In this document: positions 7,800 to 15,265 of the stretch, piece after piece
How positions within the stretch are numbered: the first letter of the stretch is position 1
Layout of the letters: each line of letters starts with the position of its first letter
NCBI GenBank assembly: GCA_039934455.1
Contig: JBDTMF010000084.1
Span: 1-17,595, forward strand
DNA: 17,595 bases
Direction of reading: 5' to 3'
DNA from: DASQFQ01 sp039934455
GTDB lineage: Bacteria > Actinomycetota > Thermoleophilia > Solirubrobacterales > Solirubrobacteraceae
Notes under the pieces: model-generated
Seen by the model: the letters and a program-made list of their open reading frames with translations, nothing else
The model's database searches: none
What the model was told of the DNA's origin: nothing
Translations under genes and position numbers: made by a program

Positions 7800-9263
7800 T
7801 CAGCCCACCTGAGCGCACTCGAGGCCGAGCATCGAGGCGACCTTGCGGACCTCGTCGGCGACGTGCCCGACGCCGAGCGCGACGTGGTGGGTCGGGCCCT
7901 CGGTGCACCAGCGCTCGAAGAACTCGGCGGGCGGGAGCCCGAAGCGCAGCCGGCTGTTGGTGTTGCCGATCCGGAACGTGTCGCCGGGGATCGACTCGCC
8001 CTCGCCGACCAGCAGCTTCAGCGCGCCTTCCGCGGTCTGCGTGCAGCCGACGATCGTGACCGGGCCGTAGCGGACCTGCAGCTCGACGCTCAGACCGGCG
8101 CCGCGCTTGCCGTGGTAGAGCTGGAGCGCCCGCAGCGTCGGCTGTTCCTGGGCGATCGCGACGTGGGCCGGCCCGTCGTGGCCCATGAGGATGAAGTCCT
8201 CGGAGAAGTCGAGCCCGTAGAACTCGGTGTAGGAGCCGCCGGCCCCGAGCCGGTCGAGCAGCAGCTGGGCGAGGTTGGTCTTGAGGTCGCCCTCGCCCGC
8301 GGTCGGGATCCCGCGCGCGGTCAGCAGCGAGTTGCCGACGATCACGCCCGCGCCGAGGCGCTCGGCCTCGTTGCCGTCGATCCCGCGGTAGTAGTAGGTC
8401 AGGGCGTCGAGCGCGAAGTCGGCGGCGAGCCGGTCGAGGCCGACCGCGACGCGTGCCGACCAGTCGAGCTGCTCGTCCTCGATCGGCCCGGCGATCGGGT
8501 CGGCCGACGGGTCGGCGAAGGCGAACATCGAGCGGATCTCCTCGAGTTTGGCCGCGACCTCCTCGTCGGTCGCCTGCGCCACGCGCGCGCCGAGGTCGTC
8601 GATCTCGAGCACCTCGACGTGCGCGCCGACCTGGGCGTGCACGGCGGTGAAGTCGGTGTAGAGGTCGAGCATGCCCGGATAGGTGTGCCCGAGAAAGCCG
8701 ACCCGCGACCCTCGCAGCGCCCGGGCGACCCCGGCCGCGCGGACCCAGGCGCCGATCTTGGCCCACGCGCGCTCGTCGTCGTCGATCGTGCCCGCGACGG
8801 TGTCGTAGGGGATGCGGGCGCGCGTGAAGGCGCCCGCGATCTCGGGGACGCAGCAGGCCGCGCAGTTGGCCAGCCACTCGCCCGTGTCGGTGTTGGCGTA
8901 GTCGAGCGTCGGCGTGGGCTGGAGGCCCAGCAGGACGACCGGCGCCTTCGCCGCCTGCGCCACCGGGAGCACCGTGCTCGAGGTGGCGTAGGTGACGGCG
9001 TGACAGAGGACGAGATCGACCTGGGCGGACGCGAAGCGCTCGCCCGTCGCGCGGGCGGCCTGGGCCGAGTCGACGAGCCCCGCGGACACGACCTCGCCAC
9101 CCAGCGCCGCGACCCGCTCCTCGACGCGGCGCTGGTAGCCCTCGATCCGCTCCTTGAGGCCCGCGAACTGGGGCCAGTACGTGTCCAGGCCGATCCCGAA
9201 CACCCCGACCCGGGCACGGAATCCGGCCCCACCCACCCGGTCGTCAGCGTGCGTCACCACCAC
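7800..9263 (-). CDS. L-arabinose/L-fucose isomerase-like enzyme of unknown substrate
   Basis: A 487-residue sugar isomerase of the AraA/FucI superfamily. The N-terminal part (VGVFGIGLDTYWPQF; CHAVTYATSSTVLP; LLGLQPTPTLDY) is the Rossmann-like substrate-binding region, and SRVGFLGHTYPGMLDLYTDF opens the middle domain. Probable metal ligands fit AraA: Glu324 (AGEGDLK), Glu347 (TEFYGLDF), His362 (MGHDGPAH) and His459/460 (THHVALG). It is unrelated in fold to RhaI, which lies three genes downstream in the same operon. It could act on another 6-deoxyhexose or pentose handled by the same importer, or be a second rhamnose isomerase; the sequence cannot decide. The start is taken as the first of three consecutive GTG codons at 9263, directly after the rhaS stop; no strong Shine-Dalgarno is seen, and a GTG at 9236 is an alternative. 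Confidence 0.8.
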   Translation of the reverse strand: MVVTHADDRVGGAGFRARVGVFGIGLDTYWPQFAGLKERIEGYQRRVEERVAALGGEVVSAGLVDSAQAARATGERFASAQVDLVLCHAVTYATSSTVLPVAQAAKAPVVLLGLQPTPTLDYANTDTGEWLANCAACCVPEIAGAFTRARIPYDTVAGTIDDDERAWAKIGAWVRAAGVARALRGSRVGFLGHTYPGMLDLYTDFTAVHAQVGAHVEVLEIDDLGARVAQATDEEVAAKLEEIRSMFAFADPSADPIAGPIEDEQLDWSARVAVGLDRLAADFALDALTYYYRGIDGNEAERLGAGVIVGNSLLTARGIPTAGEGDLKTNLAQLLLDRLGAGGSYTEFYGLDFSEDFILMGHDGPAHVAIAQEQPTLRALQLYHGKRGAGLSVELQVRYGPVTIVGCTQTAEGALKLLVGEGESIPGDTFRIGNTNSRLRFGLPPAEFFERWCTEGPTHHVALGVGHVADEVRKVASMLGLECAQVG

Positions 9264-10348
9264 CTAGAAGTCGAACTTGTCGATGTTGTCCTTCGTGAAC
9301 GTCGTCAGCGGGCCGAGGACGACCTCGCCGTTCTTGCCGATCGTGTAGTCGCCCAGCCGGCCGGCCTTGAACTTCTCGCCCTCCTTGCCGGTGATGCGGC
9401 CCGAGACGAGCGCGACGGCGGCCTGGGCGGCGAGGTAGCCGACGTCCTTGGGCACCCACAGCTGGAACTCGTCGAGGGCGCCGTCCTTGACGAACTTGCG
9501 CATCTGGTTCGGGAAGCCCAGCCCGGTCAGCTTGATCTTGCCCTTCTGGGGCGACTTCGACAGGTAGCGCGCGGCGGCGGCGACCCCGACCGTGGTCGGC
9601 GAGATGATGCCCTTGAGGTTCGGATACGCCTGGATCAGGCCCTGCGTCTCCTGGAAGGACTTCTGGTCGTCGTCATCGCCGTAGGCGACCTTGACGAGCT
9701 TCATGTCCTTGTACTTGGGGTCCTTGAGCGTGTCCTTCATCACCTTGTCCAGGCGTTCTGGTTGGTGGCGTTGGCGGTCGCCGACAGGATCGCGATCTCG
9801 CCCTTGTTGCCGATCTGCTTGGCGATCGACTCGACCTGGTTCTTGCCGACCAGCTCGGTCGTGACCTGGTTGATGAACACGCTGCGGGCGTCGGGCGCGA
9901 CGTCGGAGTCCATGCTCACGACCTTCACGCCCTTCTGGGCGGCCTGCTTGAGCGCCGGGGCGATCGCGTTCGGGTCGTTGCCGGCGATGATGAGCGCGTC
10001 CGGCTTGGACTGCACGGCGGCGTTGATGATCGAGACCTGCGAGGAGGCGGCGGCGTCCGTCGGGCCCGAGATGCGGTTCGAGCCGCCGAGCTCCTTCATC
10101 CCCTCGGTCACGCCGGAGTGCTCGAACTCCTCATACGGGTTGCCGAGCTGCTTCGGGATCGAGACGGTCTTCAGACCTGTCTTGAGCTTGGCGTTCGGAT
10201 CGGCGCCGGCGGACTTCTTCGACGAGCTCGATGAACTGCTGGACGAGTCGTTCTTGGTCGAGCCGCAGGCGGAGACGACGAGCAGTGCGGCCAGGGCGAG
10301 CACGGCGAGCAGCACGCGCAGCACGCGTGGGCGGACGGGATTGATCAC
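9264..10348 (-). pseudogene. rhaS: Rhamnose ABC importer substrate-binding lipoprotein, frameshifted
   Basis: The periplasmic-type sugar-binding protein of the importer, split in two frames. The first 200 residues run from a lipoprotein signal (positively charged start, hydrophobic stretch, lipobox VSAC with Cys28), through a serine-rich linker, to SATANATNQNAW. The frame then ends in TR-stop at 9740. A second frame resumes at once with KVMKDTLKDPKYKDMKLVKV and runs to the stop at 9264. Joined, the product is about 360 residues, normal for this family, and no other sequence seems missing. Relatives have W-I/L-D-K here, so about four bases are lost near 9746-9750. This may be a real mutation or a sequencing error. 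The start is GTG at 10348, overlapping rhaQ by four bases, with GAGGAGGG upstream. Confidence 0.85.
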
Positions 10349-11403
10349 TTCGGACCCTCCTCAGGGTTTTGACTGGAGCGGCGCCGGCGCGTCTCTTTGA
10401 CGCGCCGCGCGAGGTTCGGACCCAGCACCGAGCCGACCAGGAGGATCCCGGTCACGATCTGGATCCAGTACGACGAGATGGACTGGCTGAGCAGCAGCGC
10501 CTTCTGGATGCCTCCGAGCAGCAGCAGCGCGAGGATGACCCCCACGATCGTGCCGCGGCCGCCGAAGATCGAGACGCCGCCGAGCAGCACGGCGGTGATC
10601 GCCGTCAGCTCGAAGCCCTGGCCGACGTTGGCGGCCGCGGTCGAGTTGCGCAGCGTGATGACGATGCCCGCCAGCGCCGCGACGGCGCCCGACACGGTGA
10701 AGAGGATCAGCTTGATCCGCTTCACGCGCAGGCCGGAGAAGTACGACGCCTCCTCGTTGGCCCCGATCGCGTAGATCGAGCGCCCGAACGGCGTCGAGTG
10801 CAGCACGACGCCGAACGCGACGGCGAGCACCGCGATCAGCACCAGCGTGTTGGGGATGAAGGTGCCGAGGAAGTTGCCGAACGCGCGGTCGGTCCAGACG
10901 CCCGGGAAGTCGGTGACCGACGCGTCGCCGATGACGACGAAGGCGAGCCCGCGGAACAGCGCGAGCGTGCCGATCGTGACCGCCAGCGAGGGCAGCCCGA
11001 GACGGGTCACGAGGATGCCGTTGAACGCGCCGCACAGCGCCCCCGCGACGATGCAGATCGGCATGATCAGCTCGAGGGGCAGGCCCTGGTTCCACAGTTC
11101 GGCCATCAGCGCGCTCGAGAGCGCGAGCACCGACGCGACCGCGAGGTCGATCTCGGCGGCGATGATCACGAGCGTCAGCGCGAGCGCCATCAGTGCGACC
11201 TCGGAGAGGTCGAGCGAGCCGGTGGTGAACGAGTCCGCGGTCAGGAACTCCGAGGACAGCGCCTGGCCGACCGCGAACGTGACGACGATCAGCCCGATCA
11301 GCAGCGCCTCCCAGCGGGCGAGGAACGCTCGCACGTGACCCGCGCGGCGCTCGTCGCGGCCGGCGGCGGCGGCCTCGTCGAGCGTGGCGGTCTCAGCCTG
11401 CAC
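10345..11403 (-). CDS. rhaQ: Rhamnose ABC importer, inner-membrane permease 2
   Basis: A 352-residue permease of the ribose/rhamnose (BPD_transp_2) family with about eight to ten hydrophobic helices. Family marks include LVIIAAEIDLAVASVLALS, GAFNGILVTRLGLPSLAVTIGT and LTAITAVLLGGVSIFGGRGT. It pairs with the adjacent permease to form the membrane channel driven by RhaT. The start is GTG at 11403 with GGAGGAG upstream, eleven bases inside the preceding permease gene. The C-terminus is basic and cytoplasmic. P and Q names follow rhizobial order; which paralogue is which is uncertain. Confidence 0.88.
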   Translation of the reverse strand: MQAETATLDEAAAAGRDERRAGHVRAFLARWEALLIGLIVVTFAVGQALSSEFLTADSFTTGSLDLSEVALMALALTLVIIAAEIDLAVASVLALSSALMAELWNQGLPLELIMPICIVAGALCGAFNGILVTRLGLPSLAVTIGTLALFRGLAFVVIGDASVTDFPGVWTDRAFGNFLGTFIPNTLVLIAVLAVAFGVVLHSTPFGRSIYAIGANEEASYFSGLRVKRIKLILFTVSGAVAALAGIVITLRNSTAAANVGQGFELTAITAVLLGGVSIFGGRGTIVGVILALLLLGGIQKALLLSQSISSYWIQIVTGILLVGSVLGPNLARRVKETRRRRSSQNPEEGPK

Positions 11404-12433
11404 GGCGCGCGCTCCTCCGGCGCAGGGCGGCGTCGACGCGCAGCCCGATCAGGCGGTCGAAGGCGATCGTGAGCAGCAGCAGCGCGCCGATCGCGGCCTG
11501 CTGCCAGAACGCCTCGACCCGCAGGACGATGAGCGAGGAGGTGATGGTGCCGAGCAGCAGCGCGCCGAGCGCGGCGCCGTACACGCTGCCGGTGCCGCCG
11601 AAGATGGCGACGCCGCCGACCACGGCGGCCGCGATCACGGTCAGCTCGTAGCCGACGCCCGCGGTGGCGTCGACGGTGCCGAAGCGGGCGGTGAAGAGGA
11701 CGCCGCCGAGGCCGGCGAGCGCGCCCGCCAGCACGAACGCGGTGAGGACTCGGCGCTCGGAGCGGACGCCGGCCAGGCGCGCGCCCTCGGGGTTGGAGCC
11801 GATCGCGTAGAGCTCGCGGCCCGCGCGATAGTCGCGCAGCCACTGGCCGACGATCACGAGCACGACGAGCGCGATGATCACGAGGATCGGGACCCCGAGG
11901 ATCGAGTCGGTGCCGAGGTTGAGGAACGAATCGGGCAACGTCTCGGCGTTCACCTGCTTGCCGTTGGTCCACAGGAACGACAGCCCCCGGAACGTGTAGA
12001 GCGTGCCCAGCGTCACGACGAGCGCGGGCACCTGGCCCCAGGTCACGAGGATCCCATTGAGCAGCCCGCATGCCGCGCCGAGCGCGATGCCGGCCAGGAA
12101 CACGAGCAGCAGCGCCATGCCGGGGTGGCTGGAGAGCAGGTCGCCGGCGAGGTAGGCGCTCAGGCCGAGCACCGAGCCGACCGAGAGGTCGACGTTGCGG
12201 GTGACGAGCACGAGCGTCTGCCCGGCGGCGAGGATCGCGAAGATCGACGCGTTGAGCGCGAGGTTGCGCAGCGAGTCGGTCTCGATGAAGCGCGGTTCGA
12301 GGATCGCGGTGACGGCGATGAGCAGGCCGAGCGCGACGACGATGCCGAGCTCGCGGACCCGGAAGACCCACTCCGTGTAGCGGCGGGCCTTGGCGCTGTC
12401 GGCGGGCACGTCGGAGGCGGTGTCCACGCTCAT
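11393..12433 (-). CDS. rhaP: Rhamnose ABC importer, inner-membrane permease 1
   Basis: A 346-residue permease of the same family as its neighbour and probably an ancient duplicate of it. It shows LVLVTRNVDLSVGSVLGLSA, GLLNGILVTWGQVPALVVTLGT, RELYAIGSNPEGARLAG and LTVIAAAVVGGVAIFGGTGS, the conserved blocks of sugar ABC permeases. The ATG at 12433 overlaps the ATPase stop (ATGA). Its own stop lies inside the next permease gene. It would form a heterodimeric channel with RhaQ. Confidence 0.88.
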   Translation of the reverse strand: MSVDTASDVPADSAKARRYTEWVFRVRELGIVVALGLLIAVTAILEPRFIETDSLRNLALNASIFAILAAGQTLVLVTRNVDLSVGSVLGLSAYLAGDLLSSHPGMALLLVFLAGIALGAACGLLNGILVTWGQVPALVVTLGTLYTFRGLSFLWTNGKQVNAETLPDSFLNLGTDSILGVPILVIIALVVLVIVGQWLRDYRAGRELYAIGSNPEGARLAGVRSERRVLTAFVLAGALAGLGGVLFTARFGTVDATAGVGYELTVIAAAVVGGVAIFGGTGSVYGAALGALLLGTITSSLIVLRVEAFWQQAAIGALLLLTIAFDRLIGLRVDAALRRRSARRAG

Positions 12434-13968
12434 GCTGCCGCCGCCCTCAGCTGGCCGGTGGCGGCGCGGATCACGCTCTCCTCGTCGGCCTCGTCGCGGC
12501 TGAGCTCTGCGGTCAGGCGGCCCTCGTGCATCACGAGCACGCGGTCGGCCATGCCGAGCACCTCGGGCAGCTCGCTGGAGATCATCAGCACCGCGACGCC
12601 GCGGCTCGCGAGCTCGCCCATCAGCCGATGGACCTCGGACTTGGTGCCGACGTCGATGCCGCGCGTCGGCTCGTCGAGGATCAACAGCTTCGGCTCGGTC
12701 GCGAGCCACTTGGCCAGCACGACCTTCTGCTGATTGCCGCCCGAGAGGAAGCCCGCGGGGTCGGAGAGACGGTGGAACTTGAGCTGCAGGCGCTTGGCCC
12801 ACTCGAGCGCCAGCCGGTCCTCGGCGGCGCCGTTGATGAGCCCGAGACGCGACAGCGCGCCCATCCGGGTCATCGTCGCGTTGCGGGCGACCGAGAGGTC
12901 CATGACGAGCCCCTGCTGGCGGCGGTCCTCGGGCACGAAGCCGATGCCGGCGCGCATCGCGGCCAGCGGCCTCGCGGGCGGCAGCCGGCGACCGGAGACC
13001 TCGACGTGGCCGGCGTCGGGCCGGTCGATCCCGAAGATCGCCCGCGCGACCTCGCTACGGCCCGCGCCGACGAGCCCGGCCAGCGCGACGATCTCGCCGG
13101 CGCGCACCTCGAAGCTGACGTCGAAGAACACGCCCTCGCGCGTCAGGCGGTGCACGCTCAGGACGGGCTCGCCGATCTCGGCGTCCTGCTTGGGGAACAG
13201 CGTGCTCAGCTCGCGCCCGACCATGCGCTTGACCACCTCGTCGGGCGTCATGTCGGCGATCGCCGCGTCGTGCACGACGGCCCCGTCGCGCATCACGGTG
13301 ACGGTGTCGCAGATCGCGAACACCTCGTCGAGGCGGTGGGAGATGAAGAGGACGGCGGCGCCCTCCTGGCGCAGGGTCCTGACGACCGAGAACAGCCGCT
13401 CGACCTCGGGGCCGGAGAGCGCGGCGGTCGGCTCGTCCATGATCAGCACGCGCGCCTCGAAGCTGAGCGCCTTGGCGATCTCGACGATCTGCTGGTCGGC
13501 GATCGAGAGGCCGCGGACCGGCCGCTCGGGGTCGAGGCGCACGCCGAGCCGGTCGAGCAGGCCCTGGACGCGGCTGTGCATCAGGCCGCGGTCGATCCGC
13601 CGCAGCGAGCCGAGCGGGTGGTAGCCCATCACGACGTTCTCCGCGATGCTGAGATCGGGGAACAGCGTCGGCTCCTGGTAGATGACGGCGATCCCGGCGT
13701 CGCGGGCGTCGTGGGGGGAGTGGAAGTCGACGGCCTCGCCGTCGACGAGCATGTCGCCGGCGTCGCGGCGGACCACGCCGCCGAGGACCTTCACGAGCGT
13801 GGACTTGCCCGCGCCGTTCTCGCCCAGCAGGGCGCGGACCTCACCGGGGCGCAGGGACAGGTTCCCGTCACGCAGCGCCTGGACGGCGCCATAGGACTTG
13901 CTGGTGTCGCGCAGCTCGATGACCGCGGCGGCAGCGTCGATCACGCTGGCGGTTTGTGGTCGATCCAC
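12430..13968 (-). CDS. rhaT: Rhamnose ABC importer, duplicated ATPase subunit
   Basis: A 512-residue cytoplasmic ATPase with two fused nucleotide-binding halves, as in RbsA/MglA and rhizobial RhaT. The first half has Walker A GENGAGKST (residues 49-57), Q-loop VIYQEPTLFPDLS, signature LSIADQQIVEIAKAL and Walker B VLIMDEPTAAL. The second half has a degenerate P-loop (ALAGLVGAGRSE), signature LSGGNQQKVVLAKWL and LLILDEPTRGID, a pattern typical of this family. The start is GTG at 13968, seven bases after GAGGAG (13976-13981); the ATG two bases upstream is out of frame and hits a stop after nine codons. It is the first gene of the operon. Confidence 0.92.
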   Translation of the reverse strand: MDRPQTASVIDAAAAVIELRDTSKSYGAVQALRDGNLSLRPGEVRALLGENGAGKSTLVKVLGGVVRRDAGDMLVDGEAVDFHSPHDARDAGIAVIYQEPTLFPDLSIAENVVMGYHPLGSLRRIDRGLMHSRVQGLLDRLGVRLDPERPVRGLSIADQQIVEIAKALSFEARVLIMDEPTAALSGPEVERLFSVVRTLRQEGAAVLFISHRLDEVFAICDTVTVMRDGAVVHDAAIADMTPDEVVKRMVGRELSTLFPKQDAEIGEPVLSVHRLTREGVFFDVSFEVRAGEIVALAGLVGAGRSEVARAIFGIDRPDAGHVEVSGRRLPPARPLAAMRAGIGFVPEDRRQQGLVMDLSVARNATMTRMGALSRLGLINGAAEDRLALEWAKRLQLKFHRLSDPAGFLSGGNQQKVVLAKWLATEPKLLILDEPTRGIDVGTKSEVHRLMGELASRGVAVLMISSELPEVLGMADRVLVMHEGRLTAELSRDEADEESVIRAATGQLRAAAA

Positions 13969-13998
13969 ATGGTCTCTCCTCAATTCCGACCGAAAGAG

Positions 13999-14027
13999 AT
14001 CAAAACAGGAAGGTCGGGTCTTGTCAA
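13999..14027 (-). promoter_or_regulatory. Predicted promoter of the rha catabolic operon
   Basis: On the minus strand a consensus -35 TTGACA (14022-14027), a 17-base spacer and TTTGAT (13999-14004, four of six matches to TATAAT). Transcription would begin near 13992, giving a leader of about 25 bases that includes the rhaT Shine-Dalgarno. Confidence 0.6.
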
Positions 14028-14081
14028 GCCGAAGACCAAACTGTTGGTTGCTTGGCTCTGCTTCTCCTTGACAAACCCGAC
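14013..14081. repeat. Inverted repeat in the rha control region, candidate RhaR operator
   Basis: GTCGGGTCTTGTCAAG (14013-14028) is mirrored by CTTGACAAACCCGAC (14067-14081), with one base fewer in the right arm. Each arm contains the -35 box of one divergent promoter. A second mirrored pair, GACCAAAC (14034-14041) and GTTTGGTC (14090-14097), and a short local dyad ACCAA-ACTG-TTGGT (14035-14048) lie inside or overlap it. That the divergent DeoR-family protein binds one of these is inference. Confidence 0.5.
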
Positions 14082-14096
14082 GGTGCGTGGTTTGGT
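14068..14096 (+). promoter_or_regulatory. Predicted promoter of the regulator gene
   Basis: TTGACA at 14068-14073, a 17-base spacer and TTTGGT at 14091-14096 (weak -10). It mirrors the operon promoter and would give a leader of about 70 bases before the GTG at 14174. Confidence 0.45.
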
Positions 14097-14173
14097 CGAT
14101 CTGCCGCTCTAAGCGGCAAAAGCGTCGGAGAGGGATCGCAATAGCTCGGAAACGATCAGAAGGTGGCCGCAAC

Positions 14174-14953
14174 GTGCTCGCCGAGACGCGCCGCCGCGAG
14201 ATCACGGAGTCGCTGCGCAGCTCCGGATCGGTGACCGTCTCCGAGGTCGAGGCGCGCTTCTCGGTCTCACCGGTCACGGCGCGGCGCGACCTCGACGAGC
14301 TCGAGCGGCGCGGCGTGCTGCGCCGGACGCACGGCGGCGGCGTGCTGCCCACCACGTCCGCGCACGAGGACTCCTTCGCGCGCCGCCTGAAGGTGGCCGC
14401 CGAGCCCAAGCGCCGGCTCGCCGAGGAGGCGGTCGCGCTGATGGCGCCGGGGGAGACGGTCTTCCTCGACTCGTCGACGACGAGCTACTTCGTCGCGCGC
14501 CGGATCATCGAGACCGGCATCGCGACGACGGTGCTGACGAACAGCTTCCCCGTGATGGAGCTGATCTTCAACGAGGGCGGCGCGACGGTCGACATCATCG
14601 GCGTCGGCGGCAGCCTGCGGCGCCTCACGCGCTCGTTCGTCGGCCCGTTCGCGGTGCGGACCGTCCAGGGCCACTTCGCCGACCGCCTCTTCCTCAGCGT
14701 CAAGGGACTCACCGACAGCGGGATGATGACCGACGCCGACGCGCTCGAGGCCGAGGTCAAGCGCACGATGATCGCTCAGGCCGGCGAGTCGACGCTGCTC
14801 GTCGACCGCTCGAAGATGCTCGTCCGTGGCCTCAGCGTGATCGCCTCCGTCGCCGAGGTCTCCAACGTGATCGCCCACGGCCTGACGGCCGAGGAGGTCA
14901 CCGCGCTCCGCGCCGCGCGGGGCTCGCTGCGGGTGCTCGACGAGGAGGCCTGA
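14174..14953 (+). CDS. rhaR: DeoR-family transcriptional regulator of the rhamnose operon
   Basis: A 259-residue regulator. The N-terminal DeoR helix-turn-helix spans roughly residues 20-42 (VTVSEVEARFSVSPVTARRD), followed by the family signature ELERRGVLRRTHGGGV. The sugar-phosphate-sensing DeoRC domain starts around residue 75 and includes GETVFLDSSTTSYFVA, TVLTNSFPVM and SVKGLTDSGMMTDADALEAEVKRTMI. Such proteins usually repress until a phosphorylated sugar binds; here rhamnulose-1-phosphate is a reasonable guess. I chose GTG at 14174, seven bases after AGGTGG, because the fold starts there; upstream in-frame codons lie in the promoter. The gene name follows the rhizobial DeoR-type RhaR and is inferred from its divergent position. 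Confidence 0.87.
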   Translation: MLAETRRREITESLRSSGSVTVSEVEARFSVSPVTARRDLDELERRGVLRRTHGGGVLPTTSAHEDSFARRLKVAAEPKRRLAEEAVALMAPGETVFLDSSTTSYFVARRIIETGIATTVLTNSFPVMELIFNEGGATVDIIGVGGSLRRLTRSFVGPFAVRTVQGHFADRLFLSVKGLTDSGMMTDADALEAEVKRTMIAQAGESTLLVDRSKMLVRGLSVIASVAEVSNVIAHGLTAEEVTALRAARGSLRVLDEEA

Positions 14954-14954
14954 G

Positions 14955-15170
14955 CGCGGCCGCCGGTCGCCGGCCGGGTCGGGCGGCAGGCCGGCTGCGG
15001 CGCGGGCCGCGTCCACGGCGGGCGCGGCCAGCCCAATCGACAGCGCCTCGACCGAGGCGAGCCCGAGCGCGACGCGGACGACCGGGATGCCATTGAGCTC
15101 GGCGATGGGCGAACGGCGCGAGCGGCATGAGGTGCCCGGCGCTGCCGCGGGTGGTGAAGAGGATCCGCAT
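14955..15170 (-). pseudogene. Relic of a GT1 (MGT-type) glycosyltransferase with internal deletion
   Basis: Two pieces of one gene remain in different frames. From the ATG at 15170 the frame reads MRILFTTRGSAGHLMPLAPF, the typical nucleotide-sugar glycosyltransferase N-terminus. Near 15103 the frame changes and the reading continues as IAELNGIPVVRVALGLASV and then GLAAPAVDAARAAAGLPPDP, which in relatives lies about a hundred residues further in. So roughly 300 bases were lost, with a frame change. The remaining two-thirds of the gene is absent: the relic stops at the end of the rhaR gene. It is not expected to make a working product. Confidence 0.65.
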
Positions 15171-15205
15171 CGACCGTCGATCGCATCACACCCGGGGGCC
15201 CCGCG

Positions 15206-15241
15206 GCGGTACGGCTGCCCGGCCGGTCTGCGGTACGGCTG
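15206..15241. repeat. 12-base direct repeat upstream of the GroES-like gene
   Basis: GCGGTACGGCTG occurs at 15206-15217 and again at 15230-15241, start to start 24 bases. It lies just upstream of the possible -10 element of the GroES-like gene, so an activator or repressor site is possible; chance duplication is not excluded. Confidence 0.4.
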
Positions 15242-15251
15242 GCTCGATCCG

Positions 15252-15257
15252 TATCGT
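15252..15257 (+). promoter_or_regulatory. Possible -10 element for a leaderless GroES-like transcript
   Basis: TATCGT ends eight bases before the ATG at 15266, and no Shine-Dalgarno is present. This spacing suits a leaderless mRNA. Confidence 0.35.
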
Positions 15258-15265
15258 CGCCGCGC

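Noticed and set aside
7680..10400. 906-codon plus-strand open frame opposite the isomerase, rhaM and rhaS
   Set aside because: Antisense shadow of three genes with clear family motifs.
13969..14173. Riboswitch or attenuator in the rha control region
   Set aside because: The predicted operon leader is only about 25 bases and the regulator leader about 70; no known aptamer pattern or terminator-like stem with T-run is seen.
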